Below are positions 46,002 through 55,890 of a stretch of 64,000 bases of DNA, piece after piece. Both the position numbers and the translations under genes were made by a program. Source of the stretch: Methylomonas sp. UP202 (lineage in GTDB: Bacteria > Pseudomonadota > Gammaproteobacteria > Methylococcales > Methylomonadaceae); NCBI RefSeq assembly GCF_029910655.1, contig NZ_CP123897.1, forward strand, positions 1,922,001 to 1,986,000, written 5' to 3'. Within the stretch, counting starts at the first letter, position 1; each line of letters begins with the position of its first letter. The notes beneath the pieces are model-generated. The model searched no databases and was not told the origin of the DNA. It saw only the letters and a program-made list of their open reading frames with translations.

Positions 46002-47942
46002 TTATTTCAACAACCCTTGCAACAAGCCATTCAACTTATGCACGAACGCCGCCGGGTCGTCCAACTGGCCGCCTTCGCTCAAAATGGCTTGGTCGAACAA
46101 AATATGGCTGATGTCGGCAAAGCGGGCGTCGTCCTGCTCGTTTTTCAAGGCCTGGACGATGGCGTGGTCCGGGTTGATTTCGAAGATCGGTTTGCTGTTG
46201 CCGCCCATGCCGAACATCCCGCCGGATTGGCCGGCTTCCTTCATGATCCGCTCCATGTGCAAACTCATATCGTAGGCGCCGGTGACCAGGCAGGCCGGGG
46301 AGTCGGTCAGGCGGTGGCTGATCTTGACTTCGCTGACTTTGTCGTCCAGCACTTCCTGGATTTGCTTGACCACCGCCTCGAAGTCCTTGCTGACTTCTTC
46401 TTGGTGTTTTTTCTCTTCTTCGCTGTCGAATTTGTCCAGGTCCAGTTCGCCCTTGGCAATCGATTGCATATGCTTGCCGTCGAATTCGGTCAGGCTGGAC
46501 ACCAGCCATTCGTCGATGCGGTCGGTCAACAATAAGACTTCGATGCCTTTCTTGCGGAATACTTCCAGATGCGGGCTGCTTTTGGCGGCTGCGAAGCTGT
46601 CGGCGGTGATGTAGTAGATTTTCTCCTGGCCTTCCTTCATCCGGCTGACGTAATCAGCCAGCGACACGTTTTGGGTTTTGTCGTTGGTGTGGGTGGACGA
46701 GAAACGCAGCAAGCCGGCGACGCGATCCTTGTTTTTGTGGTCTTCGATCGGGCCTTCCTTGATGACGTTGCCGAACATTTCCCAGAAGTTTTGGTATTTT
46801 TCGGCGTCGTTTTCGGCCAAGTCTTCCAGCAGACCCAATACTTTTTTCACAGCGCCGGCTTTGATATTGCTGATTTGCTTGCTTTGTTGCAGGATTTCCC
46901 GCGACACGTTCAGAGGCAGGCTGTCGGCGTCGATCACGCCGCGAACGAAGCGCAGATAGCGCGGCATCAGTTGTTCCGGGTCGTCGGTGATGAAGACTTT
47001 CTTGATGTACAGTTTGACGCCGTGCTTGGCGTCGCGGTCCCATAAGTCGAACGGCGCGCGGCCTGGCACGAACAACAGTAGGCTGTATTCGTTGGTGCCT
47101 TCGACCTTGCTGTGGACGTGGACCAGCGGGTCTTGGAAATCGTGGGCGACGTGTTTATAGAATTCGTTGTATTGTTCTTCGCTGATGTCGTCCTTGGACT
47201 TGGTCCACAAGGCCGATGCGCTGTTGACGGTGTCGTCCTCGACGCGGGCCGGCGCGGTTTCGTTGCCGTCGTCGTCTTTCTCGGCCGGGACTTCCTTGCT
47301 CATGATGATGGGCAGGTTGATGTGATCCGAGTATTTTTTGATGATGGAGCGCAGTTTCCATTCGCTCAAGAATTCGTCTTCGCCGTCTTTCAGGTGCAGC
47401 ACGATTTCGGTGCCTCGATCGGCTTTTTCCACCGAGGCGATGGTGTATTCGCCCAGACCGTCGGATTCCCAGCGCACGCCTTGGTCGTGCGGCGCGCCGG
47501 CCTTGCGGGTGGTCAGCGTGACTTTGTCGGCGACGATGAACGAGGAATAAAAGCCGACGCCGAATTGGCCGATCAGTTCGCTGTCCTTGGCTTGGTCGCC
47601 GGTGAGTTTTTCGAAGAAGGCTTTGGTGCCGGACTTGGCGATCGTGCCGATATGGTCTTGGACTTCCTCGCGGGTCATGCCGATGCCGTTATCGGTGACG
47701 GTGATGGTCTTGGCTTTTTCGTCGAAATCGACGCGGATTTTCAATTCGGCGTCGCCTTCGTACAGGCCGTCGTTGGCCAGCGCCTCGAAGCGTAATTTGT
47801 CGGCGGCGTCGGAGCCGTTGGAGATCAGCTCGCGCAAAAAGATTTCCTTGTTGCTGTACAAGGAGTGAATCATCAAATGCAGCAGGTGTTTGACTTCGGT
47901 TTGGAAACCCAGGGTTTGTTTATTGGCTTCAACAGTGCTCAT
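46002..47942 (-). CDS. htpG: Chaperone protein HtpG (bacterial Hsp90)
   Basis: A 646-residue Hsp90. The N-terminal ATPase domain has [26 protein letters not shown] and [17 protein letters not shown]. The middle domain has [13 protein letters not shown], and the C-terminal dimerisation domain follows. The start at 47942 ([14 protein letters not shown]) matches the usual HtpG beginning; a TTG four codons earlier is less likely. A terminator follows. It is transcribed alone. No clear heat-shock promoter was recognised. Confidence 0.97.
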   Translation of the reverse strand: MSTVEANKQTLGFQTEVKHLLHLMIHSLYSNKEIFLRELISNGSDAADKLRFEALANDGLYEGDAELKIRVDFDEKAKTITVTDNGIGMTREEVQDHIGTIAKSGTKAFFEKLTGDQAKDSELIGQFGVGFYSSFIVADKVTLTTRKAGAPHDQGVRWESDGLGEYTIASVEKADRGTEIVLHLKDGEDEFLSEWKLRSIIKKYSDHINLPIIMSKEVPAEKDDDGNETAPARVEDDTVNSASALWTKSKDDISEEQYNEFYKHVAHDFQDPLVHVHSKVEGTNEYSLLLFVPGRAPFDLWDRDAKHGVKLYIKKVFITDDPEQLMPRYLRFVRGVIDADSLPLNVSREILQQSKQISNIKAGAVKKVLGLLEDLAENDAEKYQNFWEMFGNVIKEGPIEDHKNKDRVAGLLRFSSTHTNDKTQNVSLADYVSRMKEGQEKIYYITADSFAAAKSSPHLEVFRKKGIEVLLLTDRIDEWLVSSLTEFDGKHMQSIAKGELDLDKFDSEEEKKHQEEVSKDFEAVVKQIQEVLDDKVSEVKISHRLTDSPACLVTGAYDMSLHMERIMKEAGQSGGMFGMGGNSKPIFEINPDHAIVQALKNEQDDARFADISHILFDQAILSEGGQLDDPAAFVHKLNGLLQGLLK

Positions 47943-48069
47943 GTCTATACTCAATTAGGTTGTGAAACGGACTGGGGCGACTTGGGGATGCCGACGAATT
48001 TTTTCAAGACCCTAACGATAAAGTTTGACGGAGCGTGCGATTGAACCGTTTGTTGATGTTTAACCGGCA

Positions 48070-49698
48070 ATGAAATTCAGTTTATTAGGTAAGGCGACCT
48101 TGCTCGTCGACGACAATCCGGTGATGCGTAAGGCGATCAGGGAGATGTTGTACGCGCTGGATGCTGATCAGGTCAGCGAGGCCGACAGCGGTCAGGCTGC
48201 GATCGTGGCAATGACTAAAACCCGTTTCGACGTCGTCTTGTGCGATTACAACCTGGGACCCGGCAAGAACGGCCAGCAGGTGTTGGAGGAGGCGCGCTTC
48301 CGCCGCTTGATCGACTATCGCTGCGTGTTCGTGATGATCAGCGCCGAACAATCCACCGCCGCGGTCTTGGGGGCGATGGAAGGCAAGCCCGACGAATACC
48401 TAACCAAGCCGTTCAACGCGCAGCAATTGATCAGCCGGCTAAGTCGCAATTTCTCCCGCAAGGATTTTTTGGCGCCGGTCGAGCGGGCCATCGACAAGGG
48501 CAATCTGCCGCTGGCGATACAGCAGTGCGACCACTTGCTGGCCCAGAACGATAAGAAGATGCATCTGAATTTGCTGAAATTGCGCGCCGAATTGGCGATT
48601 TCCGTCGGCGATTTCGACAAGGCCAGGGCGATTTATCAGGAAGTGCTGCACCAGCGCGAGCTGTCCTGGGCCAGGATAGGCTTGGGCGTCATCGATTTTC
48701 AGAACAATAACATCGAACAGGCGATTGCCGGATTCCGTAGCTTGATGGCCGAAAATCCGATGCTGATGGAATGTTACGATTGGTTGGGCAAGGCCTACGA
48801 GGCGCTGGACCAGTACGGCGACGTCGAGAACGTGATGCATCAAGCCTTGGAGTTGTCGCCGCAATCGATACTGCGGCAGAAAAAATTGGCCGAAACCGCC
48901 GACAAAAACGGCAATCTGGAAACCGCCGAAAAAGCCTATAAAAACGTTGTTAAATTGGGGAAGCATTCGGTGCATCGTTCCAGCGCCGATTATGCCGGGT
49001 TGGCAAGGCTTTATGCGCGAAGCAATGCCGGTACTCAGGCCCTGCAAGTCCTGGAAGAAATGCGTAAGGAATACGCAAACCAGCCCGAGGCCGATTTGCG
49101 GGCTAGCGCGCTGGAAATCGAGGTGTTCAAGGCACTGGGTAACGAGGAGGCGGCGGACAAGGCATTGCAACGCACCGTCCAGCTGGCGGGCTTGCTTGGT
49201 AACAAGGCGCCCAGGGAATTGCAGTTGGAGGTGGTCAAGGCCTGTTTCCAGAACGACCAGCACGGCAAGGCCGAGGAAATTTTGTACGATTTGATCAAGT
49301 ACCACATCGACGACGACGCGTTTCTCAACGCCGTCCGCAAGATGCAGAGCGACATTGGCCTGCACAATCATTCGGAAATCCTGATTCAAAAAACCAAACA
49401 GGCGTTGATTGCCGCCAATAACCGCGGCGTGGCCTTGTACAAGCAGGGCAAGTTCAAGGAGGCCCTGGATTTGTTCGAGCAGGCCATCGTCAACTTGCCG
49501 GACAATAAAACCATCATCTTGAATATGCTGAAAATCATGATCCACGATCTGAAAGCCAACGATTTCGACGAGGAGAAAAATCGCCGCACCAAGGCCTTAT
49601 TCAAGAAAGCCAAACAGGTCGGAGTGGACCCGCATAAATTGGGCATATTGCAGATCGAGTACGCCAAGTTGCTGCACGCCCATTCGGAACGGATCTAA
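48070..49698 (+). CDS. Response regulator with C-terminal TPR domain
   Basis: A 542-residue protein. Residues 8-130 are a receiver domain with acidic pocket Asp14-Asp15 and phospho-acceptor Asp59 (VVLCDYNLG), Ser in VMISAEQ and Lys in EYLTKPFN. The rest is helical tetratricopeptide-type repeats (for example LPLAIQQCDHLLAQND, ETAEKAYKNVVKLGK, FKEALDLFEQAIVNLPD). There is no DNA-binding domain, so output is through protein contact. The downstream histidine kinase gene starts three bases after its stop codon. Confidence 0.93.
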   Translation: MKFSLLGKATLLVDDNPVMRKAIREMLYALDADQVSEADSGQAAIVAMTKTRFDVVLCDYNLGPGKNGQQVLEEARFRRLIDYRCVFVMISAEQSTAAVLGAMEGKPDEYLTKPFNAQQLISRLSRNFSRKDFLAPVERAIDKGNLPLAIQQCDHLLAQNDKKMHLNLLKLRAELAISVGDFDKARAIYQEVLHQRELSWARIGLGVIDFQNNNIEQAIAGFRSLMAENPMLMECYDWLGKAYEALDQYGDVENVMHQALELSPQSILRQKKLAETADKNGNLETAEKAYKNVVKLGKHSVHRSSADYAGLARLYARSNAGTQALQVLEEMRKEYANQPEADLRASALEIEVFKALGNEEAADKALQRTVQLAGLLGNKAPRELQLEVVKACFQNDQHGKAEEILYDLIKYHIDDDAFLNAVRKMQSDIGLHNHSEILIQKTKQALIAANNRGVALYKQGKFKEALDLFEQAIVNLPDNKTIILNMLKIMIHDLKANDFDEEKNRRTKALFKKAKQVGVDPHKLGILQIEYAKLLHAHSERI

Positions 49699-49701
49699 TC
49701 G

Positions 49702-50385
49702 ATGACGGCGCGGGCGGATCAGGCCGGGATGTTTCCGGCGGTGCTGGCGTCCACCGTCCACGATATTAAGAATTCGTTGGGCATTTTGTTGGAACTGACC
49801 CGGCAATTGGCCGTGAAGTATCAGGATCGGGCCGAGGACATCAACCAGTTGGAGTTCGAGGCGACCCATATCAATCACACGCTGATGCAGTTGTTGGTAC
49901 TGTATAAAATCGATGCCGATAAGTTTTGCCTGATGATCGACGCCTATCCAGTCATCGATATTCTGAATGAGGCCAGAGACCAACAAAGCCGTTTGTCGCG
50001 CTTGAACCATGTCGAGGTGGTTATCGAATGTCCGGACGATCTGCTGTGTTTTTGCGATTACCCACAGATAACCAATGCGTTGGCGACGATTTTGAACAAC
50101 GCGCTACGTTATACGCGGGAGAAGATATTGGTCAGCGCCGTCGAGCAGGATGGCTATTTGCTGTTGGCGATCGAGGATGACGGCAAGGGGTATCCATCCG
50201 AGATACTCGACGCCGATCTGAGCGGCAGCGTTGATTTGGATTGGATCGGCGGCAATACCGGTCTGGGTTTGTTTTTTGTGTCGGTGATTGCCTCTTTACA
50301 TAAAAACGGCGAGCAGAGTGGCTATGTCCGCGTCGATAACCGCAGTCGGCTCGGCGGAGCGCGGTTTTGTTTGTTTTTGCCTTAG
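49702..50385 (+). CDS. Minimal soluble histidine kinase
   Basis: A 227-residue kinase with no membrane segment and no input domain. The phospho-acceptor is His20 in STVHDIKNSLGILL. The ATPase domain has an N-box LATILNNALRYTREK, G1 EDDGKGYP and G2 GGNTGLGLFFVSVIA. It almost certainly works with the upstream receiver-TPR protein (three-base gap). The signal it senses is unknown; input may come from a partner protein. Confidence 0.92.
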   Translation: MTARADQAGMFPAVLASTVHDIKNSLGILLELTRQLAVKYQDRAEDINQLEFEATHINHTLMQLLVLYKIDADKFCLMIDAYPVIDILNEARDQQSRLSRLNHVEVVIECPDDLLCFCDYPQITNALATILNNALRYTREKILVSAVEQDGYLLLAIEDDGKGYPSEILDADLSGSVDLDWIGGNTGLGLFFVSVIASLHKNGEQSGYVRVDNRSRLGGARFCLFLP

Positions 50386-50533
50386 TCCGGAAATTGTCAG
50401 CAGCTGGACAGCTAACAGTAGTTCTAAGGTACAATACCGACAAAACAGTTTTCTTATCCGTTAAGGACACCCTACTGATGTAGGGATGTAGCAAAGCGAA
50501 CAATATTGTATCTTCTTAGGAGCGTCGGTGGAT

Positions 50534-50558
50534 TTTGCATGGCGGTAGGCAATGCAAA
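50534..50558 (+). promoter_or_regulatory. Candidate ops element (RfaH-type antitermination signal)
   Basis: GGCGGTAG at 50541-50548 is identical to the core of the ops/JUMPStart element found upstream of E. coli surface-polysaccharide operons. It lies at the start of the 11-base loop of a hairpin formed by TTTGCAT (50534-50540) and ATGCAAA (50552-50558). It is 108 bases before the rfbB start codon. The ops element recruits RfaH to RNA polymerase. Whether this organism has RfaH is not visible here. Confidence 0.55.
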
Positions 50559-50655
50559 GCGAACTTTCCGGTTTGGATGGTCGGTTCGTAGTAGCTTGGG
50601 GAGCCGGCTGGTTCGGATAGGTTGACGTCTTTAATAACTTGCTGATTTGCAACTC

Positions 50656-51726
50656 ATGACTTTATTAGTGACCGGCGGCGCCGGATTTATCGGTAGCAAT
50701 TTCGTTTTGGATTGGTTGGCGCAACACGACGAAGCCGTCGTGAATCTGGACAAGCTGACCTATGCCGGTAACCCGGAAAATTTGGCGACGTTGCAAGGCG
50801 ACGGCCGGCACGTCTTCGTCAGGGGCGACATCGGCGATTACGGCTTGGTGTTGGATTTGTTGAAGCAGTATCAAATCCGGGCCGTCGTCAATTTCGCCGC
50901 CGAATCGCACGTCGATCGTTCGATACACGGTCCGGAAGATTTCATTCAAACCAACGTGCTCGGCAGCTTCCGCCTGCTCGAAGCAATCAGGGCTTACTGG
51001 GGCGGGCTGGATGAAGCCGGCAAAAGCGGGTTTCGCTTGCTGCACGTGTCCACCGACGAAGTCTACGGATCGTTGGAAAAAATCGATCCGCCGTTTGCCG
51101 AGACCAACCAGTATCAACCTAACAGTCCCTATTCGGCCAGCAAGGCCGCCAGCGACCATTTAGTGCGCGCTTATCACCATACCTATGGCCTACCGGTGTT
51201 GACCACCAATTGTTCCAACAATTATGGCCCCTACCATTTTCCGGAAAAGCTGATTCCGCTGTGCATCCAGAATGCGTTGGCCGGCAAGCCTTTGCCGATC
51301 TATGGCGACGGCCAGCAAATTCGCGATTGGTTGTACGTCAAGGATCATTGCAGCGCGATTCGCCGAGTGCTGGAAGCCGGCAAGGTTGGCGAGGTGTATA
51401 ACGTGGGTGGTTGGAACGAAAAGGCCAATCTCGACGTGGTCAACGTGCTGTGCGCGATACTCGACGAACTGCAAGCGCGCGCCGATGGTAAGTCCTATGC
51501 CGAGCAAATTACCTACGTCACCGATCGCCCCGGTCACGACCGCCGCTACGCGATCGACGCCGGCAAGCTGGAACGCGAACTGGGCTGGAAGCCGGCCGAA
51601 TCTTTCGAAACCGGCATCCGCAAGACGGTGGAATGGTATTTGGCGAATCAGGATTGGGTGCAAAACGTCATGTCCGGCGAATACCAATCCTGGCTCGACA
51701 AAAACTACGCGGAGCGCCAAGCCTAA
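50656..51726 (+). CDS. rfbB: dTDP-glucose 4,6-dehydratase
   Basis: A 356-residue extended SDR, the second step of dTDP-L-rhamnose synthesis. The NAD motif is LLVTGGAGFIGSNFVLDW. The active site has HVSTDEVYGSL and the YxxxK motif YSASKAASDHLVRA. Substrate-binding sequence NCSNNYGPYHFPEKLIP is present. The ATG at 50656 is preferred over a TTG three codons earlier. It is the first gene of the polysaccharide locus, after the ops-like element, and is four bases from rfbD. Confidence 0.97.
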   Translation: MTLLVTGGAGFIGSNFVLDWLAQHDEAVVNLDKLTYAGNPENLATLQGDGRHVFVRGDIGDYGLVLDLLKQYQIRAVVNFAAESHVDRSIHGPEDFIQTNVLGSFRLLEAIRAYWGGLDEAGKSGFRLLHVSTDEVYGSLEKIDPPFAETNQYQPNSPYSASKAASDHLVRAYHHTYGLPVLTTNCSNNYGPYHFPEKLIPLCIQNALAGKPLPIYGDGQQIRDWLYVKDHCSAIRRVLEAGKVGEVYNVGGWNEKANLDVVNVLCAILDELQARADGKSYAEQITYVTDRPGHDRRYAIDAGKLERELGWKPAESFETGIRKTVEWYLANQDWVQNVMSGEYQSWLDKNYAERQA

Positions 51727-51730
51727 TAGT

Positions 51731-52627
51731 ATGAAGATTCTACTGTTTGGCAAAAACGGTCAAGTCGGCTGGGAACTACAGCGTAGCCTGGCACCGCTTG
51801 GCGAGCTGGTGGCCTTGGACAGACACAGCCGCGACTACTGCGGCGATTTGGCCGATGCGGCGGGCATCGCCGACACGATTCGCCGGCTCGCTCCGGACGC
51901 GATCGTCAACGCCGCTGCCTATACCGCCGTCGATAAAGCCGAGAGCGACGCCGAAACGGCCCAGTCGATTAACGCGTCAGCCCCGCAAGTCATCGCCGAA
52001 CAGGCTCGTTTATGCGGCGCCTGGCTAGTACACTACTCGACCGATTACGTCTTCGACGGCAGCGGCGACCGTCCTTGGCTAGAGGACGATGGCGTTAATC
52101 CGCTTAGTGTCTACGGCCGGACTAAACTCGCCGGCGAACAGGCGATTCAAGCGTCCGGCGCCAAACATCTGATATTCCGAACCAGTTGGGTGTATGCCGC
52201 GCGCGGTAACAATTTCGCGAAAACCATGTTGCGTTTGGCGCGGGAACGCGAGCAACTGGCGGTGATTGCTGACCAGATCGGCGCGCCGACCGGCGCGGAA
52301 TTGATCGCCGACGTGACTGCCCATGCGCTAAGAGCTACCGTCTGCAAACCCGATGTCTCCGGGGTTTATCATTTGGCCAGCGCTGGTGCTACCAGTTGGC
52401 ATGCCTATGCCCAACACGTGTTTAGCGTTGCCCGCCAACACGGCGAAATCCTGAAAGCCGCCGAAGCCGACGTCAAGGCGATTGCGACTAGCGAATATCC
52501 AACGGCGGCCCAACGTCCGCTCAACTCGCGTTTGAACACCCAAAAACTGCAAACCACGTTCAATCTCCAAATGCCCGACTGGCAAATGGGTGTGGAGCGG
52601 ATGTTGGCGGAAATTTTAGGAAATTAG
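51731..52627 (+). CDS. rfbD: dTDP-4-dehydrorhamnose reductase
   Basis: A 298-residue SDR that performs the last step of dTDP-L-rhamnose synthesis. It has [40 protein letters not shown] and the catalytic [10 protein letters not shown]. The start is ATG 51731, four bases after the rfbB stop. It is two bases from rfbA, so the genes are cotranscribed. Confidence 0.97.
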   Translation: MKILLFGKNGQVGWELQRSLAPLGELVALDRHSRDYCGDLADAAGIADTIRRLAPDAIVNAAAYTAVDKAESDAETAQSINASAPQVIAEQARLCGAWLVHYSTDYVFDGSGDRPWLEDDGVNPLSVYGRTKLAGEQAIQASGAKHLIFRTSWVYAARGNNFAKTMLRLAREREQLAVIADQIGAPTGAELIADVTAHALRATVCKPDVSGVYHLASAGATSWHAYAQHVFSVARQHGEILKAAEADVKAIATSEYPTAAQRPLNSRLNTQKLQTTFNLQMPDWQMGVERMLAEILGN

Positions 52628-52629
52628 TC

Positions 52630-53514
52630 ATGGCAAATCGCAAAGGCATTATTCTCGCCGGCGGCTCAGGTACGCGGCTGTATCCGGTCACCAAGGCCGT
52701 CTCGAAACAGTTGTTGCCGATTTACGATAAGCCGATGATTTACTACCCGCTCAGTACGCTGATGCTGGCCGGCATACGCGATATTCTGGTGATTTCCACG
52801 CCCCAGGACACGCCGCTGTTTCGGCAATTGCTGGGCGACGGCAGCGACTGGGGTATCAACCTGCAATACGCGGTGCAACCCAGTCCGGATGGCTTGGCGC
52901 AAGCCTTCATTATCGGTCGAGAATTCATCGGGACCAGTCCGAGTGCATTGGTGTTGGGCGACAATATTTTTTACGGTCACGATTTGCACGTTCAGCTCAG
53001 AGGCGCCACGGAACAGGCTTACGGAGCCACGGTGTTCGCCTACCACGTCAACGATCCGGAACGCTATGGCGTCGTTGCCTTCGATGCCGCCGGCAAGGCC
53101 ACATCGTTGGAAGAAAAGCCGATCAAGCCGCAAAGTAATTACGCCGTTACCGGTCTGTATTTCTACGACAATCGGGTTGTCGATATCGCCGCGGAATTAA
53201 AGCCGTCGCCGCGCGGCGAATTGGAAATCACCGACGTTAATAAAATCTATTTGGCCGAGCAGCAGTTGAGCGTCGAAATCATGGGACGGGGTTACGCTTG
53301 GCTGGATACCGGTACCCATGCCAGCCTTATTGAAGCCAGCAATTTCATCGAGACCATAGAATCCCGGCAAGGCCTGAAAATCTCCTGCCCCGAGGAAATC
53401 GCTTGGCGCAATGGTTGGATTGGCGATGAAAAAATCGAAGAATTGGCGAAACCACTTGCTAAGAACGGCTATGGAAAATACCTGCTTGGACTGCTCGATA
53501 AGCAGGTGTTTTAA
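52630..53514 (+). CDS. rfbA: Glucose-1-phosphate thymidylyltransferase
   Basis: A 294-residue nucleotidyltransferase, the first step of dTDP-rhamnose synthesis. It has the signature [20 protein letters not shown], then [27 protein letters not shown] and the C-terminal [15 protein letters not shown]. The length is standard. The gene is intact and is followed by the decayed toxin-antitoxin pair. Confidence 0.97.
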   Translation: MANRKGIILAGGSGTRLYPVTKAVSKQLLPIYDKPMIYYPLSTLMLAGIRDILVISTPQDTPLFRQLLGDGSDWGINLQYAVQPSPDGLAQAFIIGREFIGTSPSALVLGDNIFYGHDLHVQLRGATEQAYGATVFAYHVNDPERYGVVAFDAAGKATSLEEKPIKPQSNYAVTGLYFYDNRVVDIAAELKPSPRGELEITDVNKIYLAEQQLSVEIMGRGYAWLDTGTHASLIEASNFIETIESRQGLKISCPEEIAWRNGWIGDEKIEELAKPLAKNGYGKYLLGLLDKQVF

Positions 53515-53550
53515 CAAACGGGTTGATATTCGAAAATAAAATGCCAGGCC

Positions 53551-53852
53551 ATGAGTTTGAACGAGCAGCAGAAATATTTGATCTTGCGAACTATTTGGCA
53601 AATTGCCGGAGAGGACACAGACGTTTATTTGTTCTGTTCCAGGCTTGATGATAGGCCCAAAGGCGGCGATTAGATCTGTTCTTGGAGTCCAATTTGTTGC
53701 CGTCTTCGCTTCGGCGTGCGCAAATAAAAATGCAGTTGGAGCGCGCATTGTGATTGCCCGTCGATCTGGTTTGCAAATCCAGAAACGCCGAAGCCAAACC
53801 ATTTGAAGTGATAGCTAAAGCCAAATCGGTAAAATTGGAAGCTCGGCAATGA
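53551..53852 (+). pseudogene. Decayed MntA-type nucleotidyltransferase antitoxin
   Basis: From ATG 53551 the frame reads MSLNEQQKYLILRTIWQIAG then DVYLFCSRLDDRPKGGD before TAG at 53671. FxSRxxDxxxGGD is the MntA/MNT active-site motif (normally GSR...GGDIDL). A shift at that point restores LDLFLESNLLP and later LPVDLVCKS, PFEVIAKAKSVKLEAR. A further in-frame TGA occurs at 53751. The motif Gly is also changed to Cys. The restored frame ends in ATGA overlap with the next reading frame, as in intact MntA-HepT pairs. At least two lesions make this non-functional. Confidence 0.75.
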
Positions 53853-54365
53853 GCCAAGCCGCACTGTTAGCAGAGCAACAACGTCTGGCTGATTTATTGG
53901 AGGCCATACAGCGCTGTGCGTATTTTCTGAATGCCCCCAGCCGGAAAATTGATTGGCCGCTACTTGCAGACACGTTGCAATTGGAGAAAAAGAACGTGGC
54001 GTTGTTTGAAGCTCTGGCGGCAATCAATTAGAGGTTTGCCAAGCTACAGGATACGCTTGCCGCAGCCATGCGCTATGCCAGTTTGCTATTGGGAGAATCG
54101 AACGACCGTTTTCTTAAGGTACTGAGTTTCTATGAAAAAATCGGTGGAAGTTTGGCATTTGTGTCGGGCCGCACGCAATTTGATGGCTCATGATTACGAA
54201 ATCGATTACGCGGAAATTACCGAACATTTTAGTACGTTACATGAACTAGCCCCTGTTCTTTATCAGGTTGCTGGGCGCTTTATGGAATATTGTCGACAAG
54301 CGCTTTCAATTCAGCCCAGCGGCAATGACTTTACCGATGACTTTAAGAACATTGCCGGGATTTAA
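53849..54365 (+). pseudogene. Decayed HepT-like toxin (RNase/HEPN) gene
   Basis: A HEPN-family reading frame broken twice. It starts at ATG 53849 (SQAALLAEQQRLADLLEAIQ), meets TAG at 54029-54031, continues in frame to FLKVLSFYEKIG, then needs a shift near 54140 to reach SVEVWHLCRAARNLMAHDYE. The last segment holds the HEPN catalytic pattern R-x4-H-x-Y (RNLMAHDY). The C-terminus ends at 54363-54365. It follows the decayed MntA gene with start-stop overlap. The pair is stranded between rfbA and rfbC. Confidence 0.75.
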
Positions 54366-54388
54366 TTTATATTCTTAACAAAAAACTT

Positions 54389-54934
54389 ATGGAAGCCAAG
54401 CGATTAGCAATACCCGATATAATTTTATTTACTCCAAAAGTATTTGGTGACGAGCGCGGTTTTTTCTTTGAAAGCTTCAATGAAAAAGTATTTAAGGAAT
54501 TGACCGGCCTAACCGTTAATTTTGTCCAGGATAACCACTCCAAATCTCAAAAAGGCGTATTGCGTGGGTTGCACTACCAATTACCTCCAAAAAGCCAAGG
54601 TAAACTGGTTCGAGTTGTTCAGGGCGAAGTGTTTGATGTCGCCGTCGATATTCGCAAAAGCTCGCCGACATTCGGTCAATGGGTCGGTCAGATTCTATCG
54701 GCGGATAACAAACAGCAGCTGTGGATACCTGAAGGTTTTGCGCACGGATTTTTAACGCTGTCCGATAGTGCTGAATTCCTCTATAAAACCACGGATTACT
54801 ATGCACCCGAATATGAGCGGTGCATAGCCTGGAATGACGCAGATTTAGCAATCCAATGGCAGATTACGGCTACTCCAGCGCTGTCTGGCAAAGACCTGCA
54901 AGGTCAAGCATTCATAGGTGCCGAGATTTTTTGA
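54389..54934 (+). CDS. rfbC: dTDP-4-dehydrorhamnose 3,5-epimerase
   Basis: A 181-residue cupin-fold epimerase, the third step of dTDP-rhamnose synthesis. Motifs are DERGFFFESFNEKVF, QDNHSKSQKGVLRGLHYQ, GEVFDVAVDIRKSSPTFG and WIPEGFAHGFLTLSD. The catalytic His of the HYQ motif and the Tyr in LYKTTDYY are present. It follows the toxin-antitoxin remnant and overlaps nothing; the ABC permease starts three bases later. Confidence 0.96.
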   Translation: MEAKRLAIPDIILFTPKVFGDERGFFFESFNEKVFKELTGLTVNFVQDNHSKSQKGVLRGLHYQLPPKSQGKLVRVVQGEVFDVAVDIRKSSPTFGQWVGQILSADNKQQLWIPEGFAHGFLTLSDSAEFLYKTTDYYAPEYERCIAWNDADLAIQWQITATPALSGKDLQGQAFIGAEIF

Positions 54935-54937
54935 TTG

Positions 54938-55756
54938 ATGCAAAATTTCAGCATATCCCCCCGTGAAATGGTGGTCAGTTTATGGCGTAATCGCCAATTG
55001 ACCAAAGTATTGATCAAGCGCGAAGTCATAGGCCGTTATCGCGGCTCGATGCTGGGTATCTTGTGGTCGTTTTTCAACCCGGTATTCATGCTGCTGATAT
55101 ACACCTTCGTCTTTAGCGTGGTTTTCAAGGCCCGCTGGAGCGGCGGTGGTGACTCAAAAACCGAGTTTGCCTTGATATTGTTTGCCGGATTGACGATTTT
55201 TAATTTATTTGCCGAATGCTTCAATCGGGCACCAAGCTTGGTCTTGGCTAATGTGAACTATGTAAAAAAAGTGGTGTTTCCGCTGGAAATCTTGCCCTGG
55301 GTCAGCATGGGCTCGGCCTTGTTTCACGGTATGATCAGCTTGTTGGTTTGGCTAATTTTTTATGCAATCCTGTTTGGCGTGCCGCATCCCGAAGCAGCAT
55401 TATTCCCAATTTTGGTTTCTCCTTTGTTACTACTGACCATGGGTCTGTCCTGGTTTCTCGCCGCCTTGGGTGTTTACCTGCGGGACATTGCTCAAATCAT
55501 CGGCTTGGTAACCACCTCGCTAATGTTCCTCTCGCCAATTTTTTATCCAGTGTCTGCATTACCGTTGGATTATCAACCCTTGTTACTACTCAATCCGTTA
55601 ACACCAGTAATTGAACAAGGACGCGCCCTGCTGGTTTGGGGCACCTTGCCCGACTGGCAATTGTTTATCATGGATTTTTTTATTTCCTTGCTTGTCGCCT
55701 GGCTTGGCTTTGCCTGGTTTCAGAAAACTAGGAAAGGGTTTGCCGACGTGCTTTAA
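54938..55756 (+). CDS. ABC-2 type polysaccharide export permease (Wzm-like)
   Basis: A 272-residue membrane protein with six hydrophobic helices. The N-terminal amphipathic segment and LIKREVIGRYRGSMLGILWSF followed by NPVFMLLIYTFVFSVVF are typical of O-antigen/teichoic-acid export permeases. The C-terminal part includes LNPLTPVIEQGRALL. It forms the channel with the Wzt-like ATPase encoded downstream. The ATG at 54938 is preferred over a TTG one codon before. Confidence 0.93.
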   Translation: MQNFSISPREMVVSLWRNRQLTKVLIKREVIGRYRGSMLGILWSFFNPVFMLLIYTFVFSVVFKARWSGGGDSKTEFALILFAGLTIFNLFAECFNRAPSLVLANVNYVKKVVFPLEILPWVSMGSALFHGMISLLVWLIFYAILFGVPHPEAALFPILVSPLLLLTMGLSWFLAALGVYLRDIAQIIGLVTTSLMFLSPIFYPVSALPLDYQPLLLLNPLTPVIEQGRALLVWGTLPDWQLFIMDFFISLLVAWLGFAWFQKTRKGFADVL

Positions 55757-55890
55757 GAACTGACTGGGCTCGAATAATATTGCAGTTTGCTCTTTATTAT
55801 GATTAATAATCACATTGAACAACACATGCCAACATCAATCCTCAAAATTTATATCACTGAATACTGTGTTTAATAATTCGCTATTTGAGT

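Noticed and set aside
50461-50652. A 63-residue minus-strand open frame before rfbB
   Set aside because: Low-complexity composition, no ribosome-binding site, and it covers the ops-like leader on the other strand.
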